A stretch of DNA of 15,521 bases, from contig JAQIWT010000758.1 in NCBI GenBank assembly GCA_034696485.1, positions 1 through 15,521 of the forward strand. The letters run 5' to 3'. Made by a program: the position numbers and the translations under genes. Below are positions 8,606 to 15,521 of this stretch, one piece after another. Each line of letters starts with the position of its first letter. Position 1 is the first letter of the stretch. The notes beneath the pieces were generated by a model, which saw only the letters and a list, made by a program, of their open reading frames with translations, was not told the DNA's origin and made no database searches. This stretch comes from Isohypsibius dastychi. Its lineage: Eukaryota > Tardigrada > Eutardigrada > Parachela > Isohypsibiidae.

Positions 8606-8840
8606 TGTCAAGCAGCTTTCGCATCAGTTCGTTATTGATTTGGCTATAGCTGTACGGAATCTTGGAGAACCGTTTCATAGGTTTTCAGGGAGTCGGGAGA
8701 TACCATAGAGCGAACGTCAGTAGTCATGATCGGCTTGCAAGACGGAGCTCATGGACACTTGAGACTACTTATCAGAAACGCTGGTTAGAATCCTCCACGT
8801 TTTTCTTCGTTTTTCATGGACGTTCTTCAAAGCGAGAAGT

Positions 8841-9116
8841 TCAAGGTTCTTCCACCACTTGTGGCACGTTATCAATTGTGAACTTGTGAGTAGAGCACTG
8901 TTTCCTCAGATATAAAATAAAACTTCCCCAAACGCGGAGATGCTTGTTGTTGCACAACTCTGGAACTTTTCTCCGCTGATATGGCTCTAAACCTGACAGA
9001 GTGATAATAAAAGTGACAGGATCATAAAACTTTGCAAGGTTATCCATCATTTCAGGAAGACATTGATTCTGAGACCCACGTTTAAAAGAATAGTCGAAGG
9101 ATTTCGCTTTGAACAC
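8841..9116 (-). pseudogene. Coding-like remnant, faintly Helitron-like
   Basis: The minus frame is open for about 91 codons. It reads FKRGSQNQCLPEMMDNLAKF followed by YDPVTFIITLSGLE. An RGS...NLA...PTFFxTLS pattern is typical of the Helitron helicase-like N-terminal domain just before its replication motifs. The His-hydrophobic-His motif that should follow is not visible, and the similarity is by eye only, so this could be coincidence. Confidence 0.25.
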
Positions 9117-9431
9117 GTGCCGTGAGGGCCTTCGGAGTTGATCGAGGGAGAAAAACGGGATCTGGATGATAATGTGAACGAAGCGTAAATTTGTGGGGTT
9201 TGAGCGGACTTATCGTTCCGGACTGAATGAGAGGGTCTGTCCGACTGGTGAACGCCCAGTTGGTCGTGGAGCAAGTTGATTGAATTCCCCGTGTCTTTCT
9301 TCATTGCATTCCGAGCAATGGTGGTCTCTGCCAGAGAAGCATGGCGTAGAACAATGTCCTTCATTGAACTTGACAAAATTATCAGTACTTCTGTCTGCTG
9401 GTCGGTGACGAAAGTGGCCCGCTTCATTGAG

Positions 9432-9540
9432 AATCGTATGGCAGCCCATTTGGGCCAACTAGGAGAATTAGGAGGACTTTGACAAGTCCGACGACTTTAT
9501 TGTTTGACGACAACCATGAATCATTAAGACTACAAAGACT
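9432..9540 (+). repeat. Left arm of second long inverted repeat
   Basis: From TATGGCAGCCCATTTGGGCC to AAGACTACAAAGACT this segment matches the reverse complement of 11198-11366 with high identity. Shared blocks include GGAGGACTTTGACAAGTCCG, TTATTGTTTGACGAC and ACCATGAA. The right arm has an extra 11 bp or so after GGGCCAA and one additional tandem unit. Arm-to-arm distance is about 1.66 kb. Confidence 0.9.
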
Positions 9541-9720
9541 TTTATATTCAATGAAACGTGTACAGTATTTGATGAACTTTGACAAGTCCGACCTTTGTTG
9601 TAGGACGACCACCGTGAACCTCTAAAACTACAAAGACTTTGATGATTACCGATGCACAGAATATATGAACTATGAGAACTTCAAGAAGTCTGATTATTTC
9701 GGTGTTCAACGACCACGAAC
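9476..9720 (+). repeat. Tandem copies of a 50-65-bp CTTTGACAAGTCCGAC unit
   Basis: Unit one is 9476-9540 and unit two 9576-9638; both run from ACTTTGACAAGTCCGAC to CTACAAAGACT, separated by 35 bp of different sequence. A more diverged third unit starts near 9677 (AACTTCAAGAAGTCTGATTA) and ends with CAACGACCACGAAC. Two further units, inverted, lie at 11201-11310. The unit is therefore a building block of the larger foldback. Confidence 0.8.
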
Positions 9721-9906
9721 AAGGACAGCTCGAACAACTATCAATCGTCTGGAGGTACCAATTACCAGAGGTCCAACCAAAGTAAGCTTAGCAGCTTATG
9801 GGAGCTTTGTGCCACCAATGACGTCAGGCTCTTCAGTGATGTGCGTCGGTGTTGCTAACTCAAGCAAGCTTAAGATGGCCCGCGTCTGAGGCCCTGTTTA
9901 TAGATA

Positions 9907-10207
9907 CAGTGGACTTCCGCTATAAGCATACTCGCCAGAAGAATAATCCGATCTCGTGTCGTCAAGTTGACGTATGGGCTACTTTTAGTGGAGGGTCTTG
10001 CATTCCACCAAACTAGGGGATTTCCGCTAGAGGAATAATTTACCACTTGTCCCCCCACCCCAGGAACCCACAAGCCAATGAGGGCGAAAACTTTGAGGTT
10101 CACGCCAGGCTTTTGGTGACGTCAGAGCCCCCTGCTAGAAGAATACTGTTGTGGTTTGACTCGCTAGAGGAATTGCCAAAGTCTATTCTTATAGCGGAAG
10201 TCTATTG
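9907..10207 (+). mobile_element. 301-bp pogo/Tigger-type MITE with TA flanks
   Basis: The left terminus CAGTGGACTTCCGCTATAAG (9907-9926) and the reverse complement of the right terminus at 10188-10207 match at 18 of 20 positions. TA lies directly outside both ends (9905-9906 and 10208-10209), as expected for the TA target duplication of Tc1/mariner-pogo elements. A CAGT start and a CGNTATAA-type terminus are typical of Tigger-like elements. The interior has no ORF of its own but holds four copies of a CGCTAGAGGAATA-like motif, at 9933, 10025, 10133 and 10162. A non-autonomous element moved in trans is the natural reading. Confidence 0.9.
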
Positions 10208-10209
10208 TA

Positions 10210-11197
10210 TATTTTCAATAACGCCACAAATTTGATTCAGTTCAATTCGCATTGTCCTCACTTTCCATATGCAATCTGCCTCGCTGTTCAAAGCCAGTTA
10301 TTTCCATTTTGTTGCACTTTTGAAACAGTACAAACGGATGTAACAATCGTTCAACAAAACAAACACGGGTGATAGAACAACAACAGCAGAAAAACGTGGC
10401 TTTGAATATTCAACACGAACGCTGACTGCAGAGCCAAAAATGAGGTATGACGGGCCACAGTGCAGGATTAAGGAAAATATTCAAACTTGGAAACAAAAAC
10501 AAAGTGAGGTATTTAGTCAAAACAAAACTGCCTTTGAGATGAACACATAGGGCGGCTAAACTTTCGGTGTGGCAACTCCAGTATAATGGCAGCATCTACG
10601 ATATAAGGGCCATCATGGTCTCAAGAGCAGATAGGAAACATCTAGGTCTCCTTCTGATAAGCACGGTTCGGCTCCTCCATTTAGCTCAGTCCGTGAAGCT
10701 TGATTTCTTTTTTGGTGATATGGTTACTAACTCAGGGAATGGTTGGACTGTATAATCCGAATTCCCGGTGACACCCAGCACGAAGAGAGTCGCTCGATGT
10801 CAAACTCTTCATTCGACATCTTATGCTATCTCTTCTCTGGATCTCAGTATGTGAAAACCCGCTCGAAGTAATCAAATATTGGCGTTATTATTATGAGTAA
10901 AAGTCTGATTGGTTCAATTCAGATGCGGAAATTTTTCAGTTTTTCAATTTTTCTGCGGAACAATTCCCATATAACACATTCTGAAAATGTCCATGAACAT
11001 GTGTTTGAAGAAAATCCCCACCGTAACCTTCGGACATCTGCTATATTTGGTAAAAACTCTGGCAATTCCAAAATTAAATTTCAAATTGAATGATTTACAC
11101 AGATGTACCAATAACAAGTTCTCGAAGTCTTTTGGTATCATGATTACGATCGCTGATATCGTCTTTGTGGAGGTTTGTGGAGGTATATGGTCTACGT
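10210..11197. other. Stretch without recognisable gene, inside the second foldback
   Basis: This part between the MITE and the right inverted arm has only short frames. AT-rich sequence from about 10890 to 11150 gives overlapping frames on both strands with no domain. I saw no further terminal repeats. Confidence 0.4.
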
Positions 11198-11366
11198 CTC
11201 TGTAGTCTTAATGGTCCATGGTAGTCGTCAAACAATAAAGTAGTCGGACTTGTCAAACTCTTAATGGTTCATGGTAGTCGTCAAAACAAAATAGTCGGAC
11301 TTGTCAAAGTCCTCCTAGTTCTCCTAGTTGTTTTCATTTTGGCCCAAATGGGCTGCCATAGAATCG
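11198..11366 (-). repeat. Right arm of second long inverted repeat, with two tandem units
   Basis: The reverse complement matches 9432-9540. It contains two tandem units (11201-11257 and 11258-11310), each with a CATGGTAGTCGTCAAA core and AGTCGGACTTGTCAAA, then CTCCTAGTT twice, then GGCCCAAATGGGCTGCCATA. The unit duplication explains why this arm is longer than the left one. Confidence 0.9.
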
Positions 11367-11554
11367 GGTATCGTTCAATGAGGTGACCGAGATGCTGACA
11401 AGATTACGACCGTTTTTGGCAGTAGGGAGTTGGAAACGGTTGGAAGTAAAATTAGGATAGAAAATTTCGTGAAGTTGCTGAAGTGATTATATCATTCTGG
11501 CGCCAAAGACTGATGTTGTTGGAGTGAGCAGATGCAAGAAGGCAGAGCTGTGGA

Positions 11555-11929
11555 TCATACGCAAGCACTTGCCGGATGCTGTATCTTAATAAGTCTGGGT
11601 CCAGCTTGCGATGATGACTGCATACGTGAGGAGCGGCTGATTGAATAAGGGATGATGTGAATGCGATAAGGGGCAAAAACGTGAGATGCGTGGATCCAAG
11701 CTGGAAAATCCTCGATCTTCTCTTTTGATGAAGAATAAGGAGTTAATATCTGTGCACCGATGATTGGGTCCATCGACATCTTGGTCTCATATACCGCGCG
11801 ACGGGCCCGATCTCCAGGTTGCAGATTCACGAGGTTGATGTGCTCCCTAGGATCTTCAGTGATGTTGGATGTGGAGTGAAGCCGGAACAGCAGGGAGATG
11901 AAAATCGGTCGGATGTTGCATCCGTATTT
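11555..11929 (-). CDS. Unrecognised open frame, about 124 residues
   Basis: The minus frame is open from 11929 to a stop at 11555, giving about 124 codons. It reads RPIFISLLFRLHS, then NLVNLQPGDRARRAVYETKM, then MDPIIGAQILTPYSS and DFPAWIHASHVFAPYRI. The first two-thirds looks protein-like, while the last third becomes Ser/Gln-rich and may be out of frame. I do not recognise the family, and no clear start or splice site fixes its ends. It lies 330 bp downstream (in the reading direction) of the integrase remnant, on the same strand, and could belong to the same element. Confidence 0.25.
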   Translation of the reverse strand, partial: KYGCNIRPIFISLLFRLHSTSNITEDPREHINLVNLQPGDRARRAVYETKMSMDPIIGAQILTPYSSSKEKIEDFPAWIHASHVFAPYRIHIIPYSISRSSRMQSSSQAGPRLIKIQHPASACV

Positions 11930-12714
11930 TCACCCAGACCGAGTCAAACTTTCGTCGACGAAAATGCTTGAAATCTCTGGCTATTCTGGGTTCTTCGTCA
12001 TGAAAACATCGAAATTCGAACTACTTCATTTCACATGTCGCAGAAATTCCGTTGCATTCGGCAGCCCGAATCTATCCTGGTCGCGGTTTAAACCAGCGTA
12101 AGTCAAAAATTCAGCACAGAGATACTTGTTGTTGAGATTTCAAAGCTACTGGAACATTACATTCATACCATACTCCCTCAAATCTAGCCGGCCATTCATA
12201 TTGAATACGGCAAGGAACAGAGAGCAGCTAAACTTGATCAGCTTGATAAACCATAATTGTTAATTGTTGATAATTGTTTGCTGAACCGGACCATCGAAAT
12301 TGACGCCGTGAAACTCATCAATCTCGTCAGAGGTTGGTGGTGCGTTGCCGGAAACGCCTCGCGCGGCAGCACCAAGGACCTAGTGCTGCCTCGGTATCCG
12401 CATACTCTCCGTTGAGTTGATATTTTGTGTGAATTCCTGGTGTTTGGGAAAATATCATTGTTCTTCCGAATTCGTCGCAGATACACAAAGTGCAGTATCA
12501 GCTCTTGTGAAAGAACGGAAGAGTCCAGAATACCGTCATTTTCCATCGCCAGAAGAACCGTACGAAACAGTTTCAAAGCAACGCGGTTCATATCTCTCCA
12601 CAAACGTTCGATTCGCTATGTGTTCTTGGACCCGTATTGAAAGGTCCCGAATGTTCACCTCTAAGAGTGAGCATGGTTCGTCGGATCTCAATATTTTCAC
12701 CACCGTGCTCAGAT

Positions 12715-12881
12715 CTGGAACCAGAGATGCCATTATTAATAGGCTGATGATTCGGTTCTAAGCACCTGACTGAAGCCACAAACGGTTATAGAGATTTGAT
12801 GATCCAAATGGCAAGTTAAAGAATTTCAAAAGTGTGTCGATACAAATAGGCAAGAATTCATCTGGCAATCGCTGAACTAAC
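12715..12881 (-). other. Intron 2 of the integrase-core remnant (167 bp)
   Basis: The donor GTTAG|GTTAGT and acceptor GGTTCCAG|ATCTG (minus strand) join PARVR to SEHGGEN in phase, restoring the canonical RVRSDxGGEN context. Exon two between the introns is 144 bp, a multiple of three. Confidence 0.75.
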
Positions 12882-13025
12882 CTAACACGAGCCGGGTACC
12901 CAAAATTCTCCATTGCACCAAGAAACAATTTTAAGGCAGTCTGCGCTTTGTTGTTCTTACTGCACCGCAAAAAGTCTATTATTTGAGTGTACCCGTCGAC
13001 TCCACCGTGGACAACAAAGCCCCGC

Positions 13026-13096
13026 CTAAAGAGCAGACCGCTGGAATCTTTCTTACACATGGCCGTGATTCGAAATGGGATGACCATGTTACGGAC
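13026..13096 (-). other. Intron 1 of the integrase-core remnant (71 bp)
   Basis: The donor reads ATTAG|GTCCGT and the acceptor CTCTTTAG|GCGG on the minus strand. Splicing joins HKLIR directly to the FVVHGGVDG block in the correct phase, exactly where the family is continuous. Confidence 0.7.
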
Positions 13097-13227
13097 CTAA
13101 TCAGCTTGTGAATTCCATCAATGTGCCATAAAGCATTTGGACCACATAGTCTTACAGTGCTCCCGCTTGGGCCATAGAGTGCACCAATCCCTTCTCTTGT
13201 GAAGTTCTCGAGTCGAAGCATCAGCAA

Positions 13228-14078
13228 CGGGAAGGGTGTACTGGTCCTTCTTGAGCAACGATGTCTTCAGAAAGTTCTCTTTCATTGAGAATTCGGTCTC
13301 ACAGAGGCTGAAGCTGTTTAATTTCGGAAGGCGGCAGCCGCGTTATAAGATCGATGCAGATTCTACAACGAGAAAAGTTTCCATCTATGGGTGATCACGT
13401 TCGACACACTTCTTTGTGGGAATGACAGTTGAAGATACACATATCGACAGACTTCAGCTCAGAACAGCGTCGTAAACTTAATCAGTTGCAGACTGACATC
13501 GAGTGTGAATCTGATGCCTTCTTCGTCCCCAAATCTCCCCCCCCCCTCCCCACGAGTGGGCACTACCAACAAGTAATTACCCCAGATGGGCGCTGTAATG
13601 GATGAGCGATTACCTAGGGATAACGTTGCAGAAACAAGTTTTCAGACCCAAAAATCTAAAGTCGAGAGATATTCTTTCTCTCACCTTGTGGGCTCGAGTT
13701 TAAATGTGTAAATAAGTCAAAGCGATTCATCTATCCACTATCGCGGTCGCTTCACCAGGGCAGAAATTTAGCTTTTTTGTGTGAAATTTGGGTCATTGTG
13801 TCAAGACGAGTAGTCGTACACGCGCACTCGTTCTCATCAGAACGCAGCAAAACCGCTCTTTAAAAGAGTAATTGTGCATGCATGAACAGCACTCATCTGT
13901 TGTATAGAAGCAGAAATGAATACACCCTCGGTGACTGATTTAACATACTCTCTGCTATTTTTGCCTATGAAATTTGGGAGGGTTTGATATCTGGGACCTC
14001 GGACTCAGATATGAAAATTGCGATTCGCGTCTCGAGTCACACCCGTATACTCCACAGTTCTAGTTGAAACTTCCAGAT
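13228..14078. other. Stretch without recognisable gene
   Basis: This lies upstream of the integrase remnant on its strand, where the family's N-terminal helix-turn-helix part would be expected. I could not recognise it. A C-rich run sits around 13539-13553. No inverted ends of an element were found. Confidence 0.4.
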
Positions 14079-14525
14079 TCAAGAAAAATCACCTATCAAT
14101 AATTTTAAGTTGCAGTATATTCCGTTGGATTCCGGTGAGATCAGCCGCATGTTGAGTTTGACGATCCCAACATAGCTGCAAAATGTGGTCAAAAACTGAA
14201 CAAAACCTTCGAGTTTAAGAGTTTGCTTGATGGAAAATTTCGCTTGTGCACTTTGTGGATTGTAAGTTGAACAGCAAATAGGCCAATCAGATTGGACAAG
14301 CTCCCTTTCTTTCTGATGGAGGCGGTTGAGTTTGTTGGCGGTCTGTAGACTTGGCGGATTCTCTGGCGCATGTCCAAGATTAAGCGGCCGCCTTTGAAGC
14401 CGGGCTGACCCAAGCCGTGAGCTCTGATAAGGCAACTGTGATCCAGATTCATGGTGCAGCCTCTCTTCGTGCCTTGCCAGTTCACGGATTCTCTTCTTCT
14501 TGACTTGGTTGCCCAAGTAGTTCAT
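14079..14525 (-). CDS. 148-codon open frame, unrecognised
   Basis: The minus frame starts with a very basic N-terminus (KKKRIRELARHEERLHH) and ends with GIYCNLKLLIGDFS. No domain is recognised, and a second minus-strand frame of 98 codons overlaps it. Only its length supports it; it may be chance. Confidence 0.12.
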   Translation of the reverse strand: MNYLGNQVKKKRIRELARHEERLHHESGSQLPYQSSRLGSARLQRRPLNLGHAPENPPSLQTANKLNRLHQKERELVQSDWPICCSTYNPQSAQAKFSIKQTLKLEGFVQFLTTFCSYVGIVKLNMRLISPESNGIYCNLKLLIGDFS

Positions 14526-14600
14526 TCTCTACTGTAACGGGTTCATTTTATTTGGGCACGAAGAATTATTGTGATTTCCGGAATTCCAGCTGCTGCTCAG

Positions 14601-14747
14601 TTAACTTGTGTCACTCCGGGATGCGGATGTCAATATTTCATTCCTGGAATCCCAGATAAAAACGATGCTTTTACGCGCCACAACTGCCGATTCGGACACT
14701 TGCTCTCGTTCCACCATCAAACTCAAGCTACACCTGTTACTGTCTCG
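14601..14747 (+). CDS. Candidate exon with a Cys/His-rich motif
   Basis: A GCTGCTCAG acceptor precedes this 147-bp open segment, and a consensus TCG|GTAAGC donor follows it, so it is a phase 0/0 exon of 49 residues. It encodes CVTPGCGCQYFIPG, and about 14 residues on, CRFGHLLSFHH. The spacing C-x4-C-x-C-x2-F followed by C-x2-GH-x4-HH suggests a small zinc-binding module of the kind with a C-x-C-GH-x4-H ending, though the usual second Cys before GH is Phe here. No partner exon is recognised nearby. Confidence 0.4.
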
Positions 14748-15144
14748 GTAAGCAAGCACAAGAATGTCAGTCTGAGATTTACGCGATTGCCAACCGTCAC
14801 CAGTCGAGAATGTAAGGCTCTGTATAAAGTTGCAATTAGCTGTTTTGTCTCGCAGTCCTCCTTTTATGATCGTGAGATACCTTGTGTGATCTTGTAAAGC
14901 CAACCCGGTTAACAGCATGGCTGTTTATTCAGGCGGAATGAGGCGTGTCCAGCCAATCACAATTACGGATTGATTTAAAACTTCACACCCAAAATCAATA
15001 AAAGTTTTGAAAAATTTTGAACAAGAGTGCGCGGTTACTAATAGAGACCCTTATATGCAGCAAACGGATAGAAGACGGACTGGCTAATAACGCGTTGCCA
15101 TTCTGCTCTACGCGTAGAAAAGAGCCGTTTCTTCGTTTTTTCTC
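14748..15144. other. Stretch with nothing recognised
   Basis: Beyond the possible donor at 14748 the frame stays open to 14897 without recognisable content. No repeat pair was found before the hairpin arm that begins at about 15145. Confidence 0.4.
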
Positions 15145-15415
15145 CGACACTTCCAGCGCGATCTGGCCATCTTCCCTGACTTTGCTTTTTATCAAAATTA
15201 ATAATAAACCATGTCTGAGGATTTATCTGTTGGAAAACAGCGGAAATTACCGACGGCTAGCTGGATCCAGGTGACATTGACTGAGTCTCCTCTTTTCAGC
15301 TTCATTCGCATTCCCGCTCTTCAGCTCGGCTTTTTCCAACAGATAAATCCTCAAAAATGGTTATTATTTATTTTGATGAAAAGCAAAGTCTGGGAAGATG
15401 GAATTGAAGTGTCAG
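15145..15415. mobile_element. Foldback/hairpin element, arms of 60-90 bp
   Basis: The left arm (15145-15237) and the reverse complement of the right arm (15332-15415) share CGACACTTC/TGACACTTC, ATCTTCCC, GACTTTGCTTTT, ATCAAAAT and GAGGATTTATCTGTTGGAAA. The inner 60 bp are about 90% identical, with a 94-bp loop between the arms. This is MITE-like or a foldback element; no target-site duplication could be fixed, so its exact ends are open. Short frames that cross the arms are artefacts of the structure. Confidence 0.85.
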
Positions 15416-15456
15416 TTTGGTGTAGAGTGGCAGTCAAGACTAGGGAATGGATGGAT

Positions 15457-15502
15457 TGGATAATTCATCAGTCTATCCAGTGGATAGCCATGAATTTATC
15501 CA
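15457..15502. repeat. Nested palindromic TATCCA hairpin repeat
   Basis: The centre CTATCCAGTGGATAG (15473-15487) is a perfect palindrome with a one-base centre. It is nested inside a second stem formed by TGGATAATTCAT (15457-15468) and ATGAATTTATCCA (15490-15502). A further ATCCATGGAT palindrome follows just before the window ends. Similar TTATCCAGTGGATAA hairpins are frequent in cnidarian genomes as far as I recall. The element probably continues past the window edge. Confidence 0.75.
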
Positions 15503-15521
15503 CGCATTATCCATGGATGAG

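Larger units (their letters stand above)
12260..13227 (-). pseudogene. Metazoan integrase-core (DDE/rve-like) gene remnant, three exons
   Basis: On the minus strand, exon one (13227-13097) ends in GPNALWHIDGIHKLIR, containing the first catalytic Asp. A 71-bp GT-AG intron (13096-13026) leads to exon two (13025-12882), which begins RGFVVHGGVDGYTQIIDFL and ends FGYPARVR. A 167-bp intron (12881-12715) leads to exon three: SEHGGENIEIRRTML, then GPFNTG, a frameshift near 12617, and IERLWRDMNRVALKLF followed by NDGILD and LILHFVYLRRI. These blocks match, in order, the integrase-core family widely annotated in fish, cnidarian and other animal genomes. A further frame change precedes EIDEFHGVNFDGPV near the end. 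The second catalytic Asp of the usual RSDxGGEN is Glu here. The copy is therefore decayed. Confidence 0.9.

Noticed and set aside
8463-8678. 71-codon minus-strand frame with hydrophobic end
   Set aside because: It lies in the right inverted arm, and the matching left arm shows only nucleotide-level similarity across gaps.
13539-13553. Run of C residues
   Set aside because: Simple homopolymer tract with no associated structure or partner.
15017-15274. 85-codon plus-strand frame
   Set aside because: It crosses the left arm of the hairpin element and has no recognisable content.
1-15521. CRISPR array, tRNA, rRNA, bacterial operon or phage genes
   Set aside because: No regularly spaced repeats with unique spacers, no tRNA-like arm pair found by eye, no ribosome-binding-site-led ORF series; the sequence is eukaryotic in character.

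Overview
The window looks like gene-poor, transposon-rich nuclear DNA from an animal. No long bacterial-style ORF is present (the longest is about 150 codons). The coding-like stretches are short and interrupted by stops and frameshifts. Several can only be joined through short GT-AG introns of about 50-170 bp. Base composition is moderately AT-rich by eye. A cnidarian or another aquatic invertebrate is plausible: the CTATCCAGTGGATAG hairpin at the right end resembles dispersed hairpin repeats I associate with coral and anemone genomes, and the integrase-core and pogo/Tigger-like families seen here are common in such genomes. This host assignment is inference from memory and is weak.

Layout. 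At 1-1000 there is a 58-bp direct repeat (93-150 and 377-434) and a weak minus-strand coding remnant (625-909). At 1226-1900 lies a foldback of GAACTCAGA-type 9-bp satellite, with one arm on each strand and a 300-bp spacer. From 2000 to 3500 there are two minus-strand coding-like stretches of unknown family. From 4000 to 5800 there are plus-strand coding-like stretches, the best being a two-exon reading frame ending at 5783. From 6700 to 8600 there is a degraded pogo/Tigger-like DDE transposase whose visible remnants start in the DDE domain; it is bracketed by long inverted arms (6721-6982 and 8358-8605). From 9430 to 11370 a second long inverted-repeat pair, carrying a 50-65-bp tandem unit, encloses a textbook 301-bp pogo/Tigger-type MITE (9907-10207) with TA flanks. 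At 12260-13227 (minus) there is a decayed gene of the metazoan integrase-core family with two well-supported introns. The right end holds a phase 0/0 Cys/His-rich exon candidate (14601-14747), a strong hairpin element (15145-15415) and a compact palindromic repeat (15457-15502).

The genes do not form a pathway. The window reads as a graveyard of DNA transposons and foldback elements. Its most striking features are the repeated occurrence of long inverted-repeat architecture (five separate foldbacks in 15.5 kb) and intron-split reading frames in two unrelated transposon-type genes. I found no rRNA, tRNA or CRISPR array, and nothing that can confidently be called an intact host gene.
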